Source of the DNA: UBA1425 sp045537495
GTDB lineage: Bacteria; Bacillota; Clostridia; Oscillospirales; Acutalibacteraceae
DNA length: 42,020 nucleotides
Direction: 5' to 3'
Assembly (NCBI GenBank): GCA_045537495.1
Contig: JAZSPN010000117.1
Coordinates: 1-42,020, forward strand
The first letter of the stretch is position 1, and every line of letters begins with the position of its first letter. A program made the position numbers and the translations under genes. Under the pieces are notes generated by a model. The model had not been told where the DNA came from and did not search any database. It saw only the letters and a list, made by a program, of their open reading frames with translations. Below are positions 41,711-42,020 of the stretch, in pieces.

Positions 41711-41739
41711 TTGACACAGAAGAAATTTACTGATATAAT
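41711..41739 (+). promoter_or_regulatory. Strong sigma-A promoter divergent from the XRE gene
   Basis: Consensus TTGACA (41711-41716) and TATAAT (41734-41739) are 17 bases apart. AGTAAA-like half-sites flank it at 41699-41704, 41726-41731 (inverted), 41749-41753 and 41760-41763. The ~205-base leader to 41952 includes an 8-6-8 hairpin, GAACTGTT (41889-41896) with AACAGTTC (41903-41910), and no gene was found in it. Confidence 0.75.
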
Positions 41740-41951
41740 CCTTTTTGTAGTAATATTTTAGTACAATATGTCAATCTTAGTTATTTTTATCTGACTGCAC
41801 TGATTGTAATATACTTTTTACTGCAATATCTGTATAAAGGATGTGGTTTTGGCAAGCGTCATACATATTGTTTGGTTTTAGTTTTGTTGAACTGTTACTC
41901 AAAACAGTTCGTCTATCCTCAATCAGAAAACAGAAAGGAAGTTCATTAACT

Positions 41952-42020
41952 ATGAAAAACATCAAAAGACTTTGTTCGTGCCTTCTTTGTATTGTTTTAC
42001 TCTGTTCCTACATACCGGTG
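41952..42020 (+). CDS. N-terminus of a secreted protein (truncated by the window)
   Basis: Twenty-three codons are open to the window edge after an ATG preceded by AGAAAGGAAG. The translation, MKNIKRLCSCLLCIVLLC followed by SYIPV, is a signal peptide with a basic start and hydrophobic core; the cysteine-rich core is unusual. The rest of the protein is not seen, so no function can be given. The promoter at 41711 is the likely driver, with an XRE operator region between. Confidence 0.6.
   Translation, partial: MKNIKRLCSCLLCIVLLCSYIPV

Noticed and set aside
41777..41965. 62-codon minus-strand frame near the right edge
   Set aside because: It overlaps the leader of the divergent secreted gene and lacks a ribosome site and any motif.
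1..42020. Insertion sequences, prophage, CRISPR arrays, toxin-antitoxin or defence genes
   Set aside because: No transposase, integrase, cas or phage gene and no regularly spaced repeats; the small XRE gene alone is not enough to call a prophage or toxin-antitoxin pair.

Overview
The window looks like chromosomal backbone from a Firmicute of the class Clostridia, probably an uncultured gut-type member of the Oscillospirales/Ruminococcaceae. This is inferred from strong AGGAGG-type ribosome binding sites, TTGACA/TATAAT promoters, a T-box leader, DUF951 and DUF378 proteins, a zinc-ribbon L28 and a DUF4349/ECF sigma pair. No rRNA, tRNA, CRISPR array, transposase or phage gene was found.

Layout. 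1-696: 5' part of glgB (minus). 956-2510: ECF sigma factor and overlapping DUF4349 membrane protein (plus). 2511-2902: convergent spacer with repeated hairpins. 2903-4657: secreted GH99-like glycosidase (minus). 4833-7193: MaoC hydratase, MFS transporter, AlkD-type glycosylase (plus). 7232-12034: uvrB-uvrA (minus). 12188-13255: DUF378 protein and a secreted orphan (minus). 13327-16737: secreted propeller-like protein, class II aldolase and PHP protein (minus), divergent from 16895-18825, a sugar-kinase-like phosphotransferase and a degenerate GDPD-like protein (plus). 18871-21891: cysteine T-box, cysE, cysS and a YhhN protein (minus). 21910-25628: recA-recX-rimO-pgsA (minus). 25865-26053: rpmB (plus). 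26312-30129: potABCD (plus). 30180-31154: three-S1-domain protein (minus). 31276-37257: DUF951, prfA, Sua5-type tsaC, coaE, lytic transglycosylase, M18 aminopeptidase, galM (plus). 37344-41254: OmpR-type response regulator, histidine kinase, HtrA protease (plus). 41377-41658: XRE repressor (minus), divergent from a promoter reading toward a truncated secreted protein at 41952.

How the genes work together. Housekeeping blocks cover DNA repair (uvrAB, recA-recX, alkD), cysteine supply and charging under one tRNA-sensing leader, polyamine import, translation termination and tRNA modification, and envelope stress (two-component system beside HtrA; ECF sigma beside a membrane partner). The least explained block is 13.3-18.8 kb: two divergent units of carbohydrate-flavoured genes flank a near-perfect operator-like palindrome, and one member has a GDPD-like fold without its catalytic histidines. 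Several promoters (cys T-box, recA, DUF951, the 16.7 kb operon) carry inverted repeats right at the expected transcription start.

No clearly novel defence or mobile system was found. The best leads are the 13.3-18.8 kb cluster, the modular hairpin family at 2.5-2.9 and 7.2 kb, and the apparent second layer of control on the cysteine T-box operon. All family names are by recognition from sequence; no database search was run.
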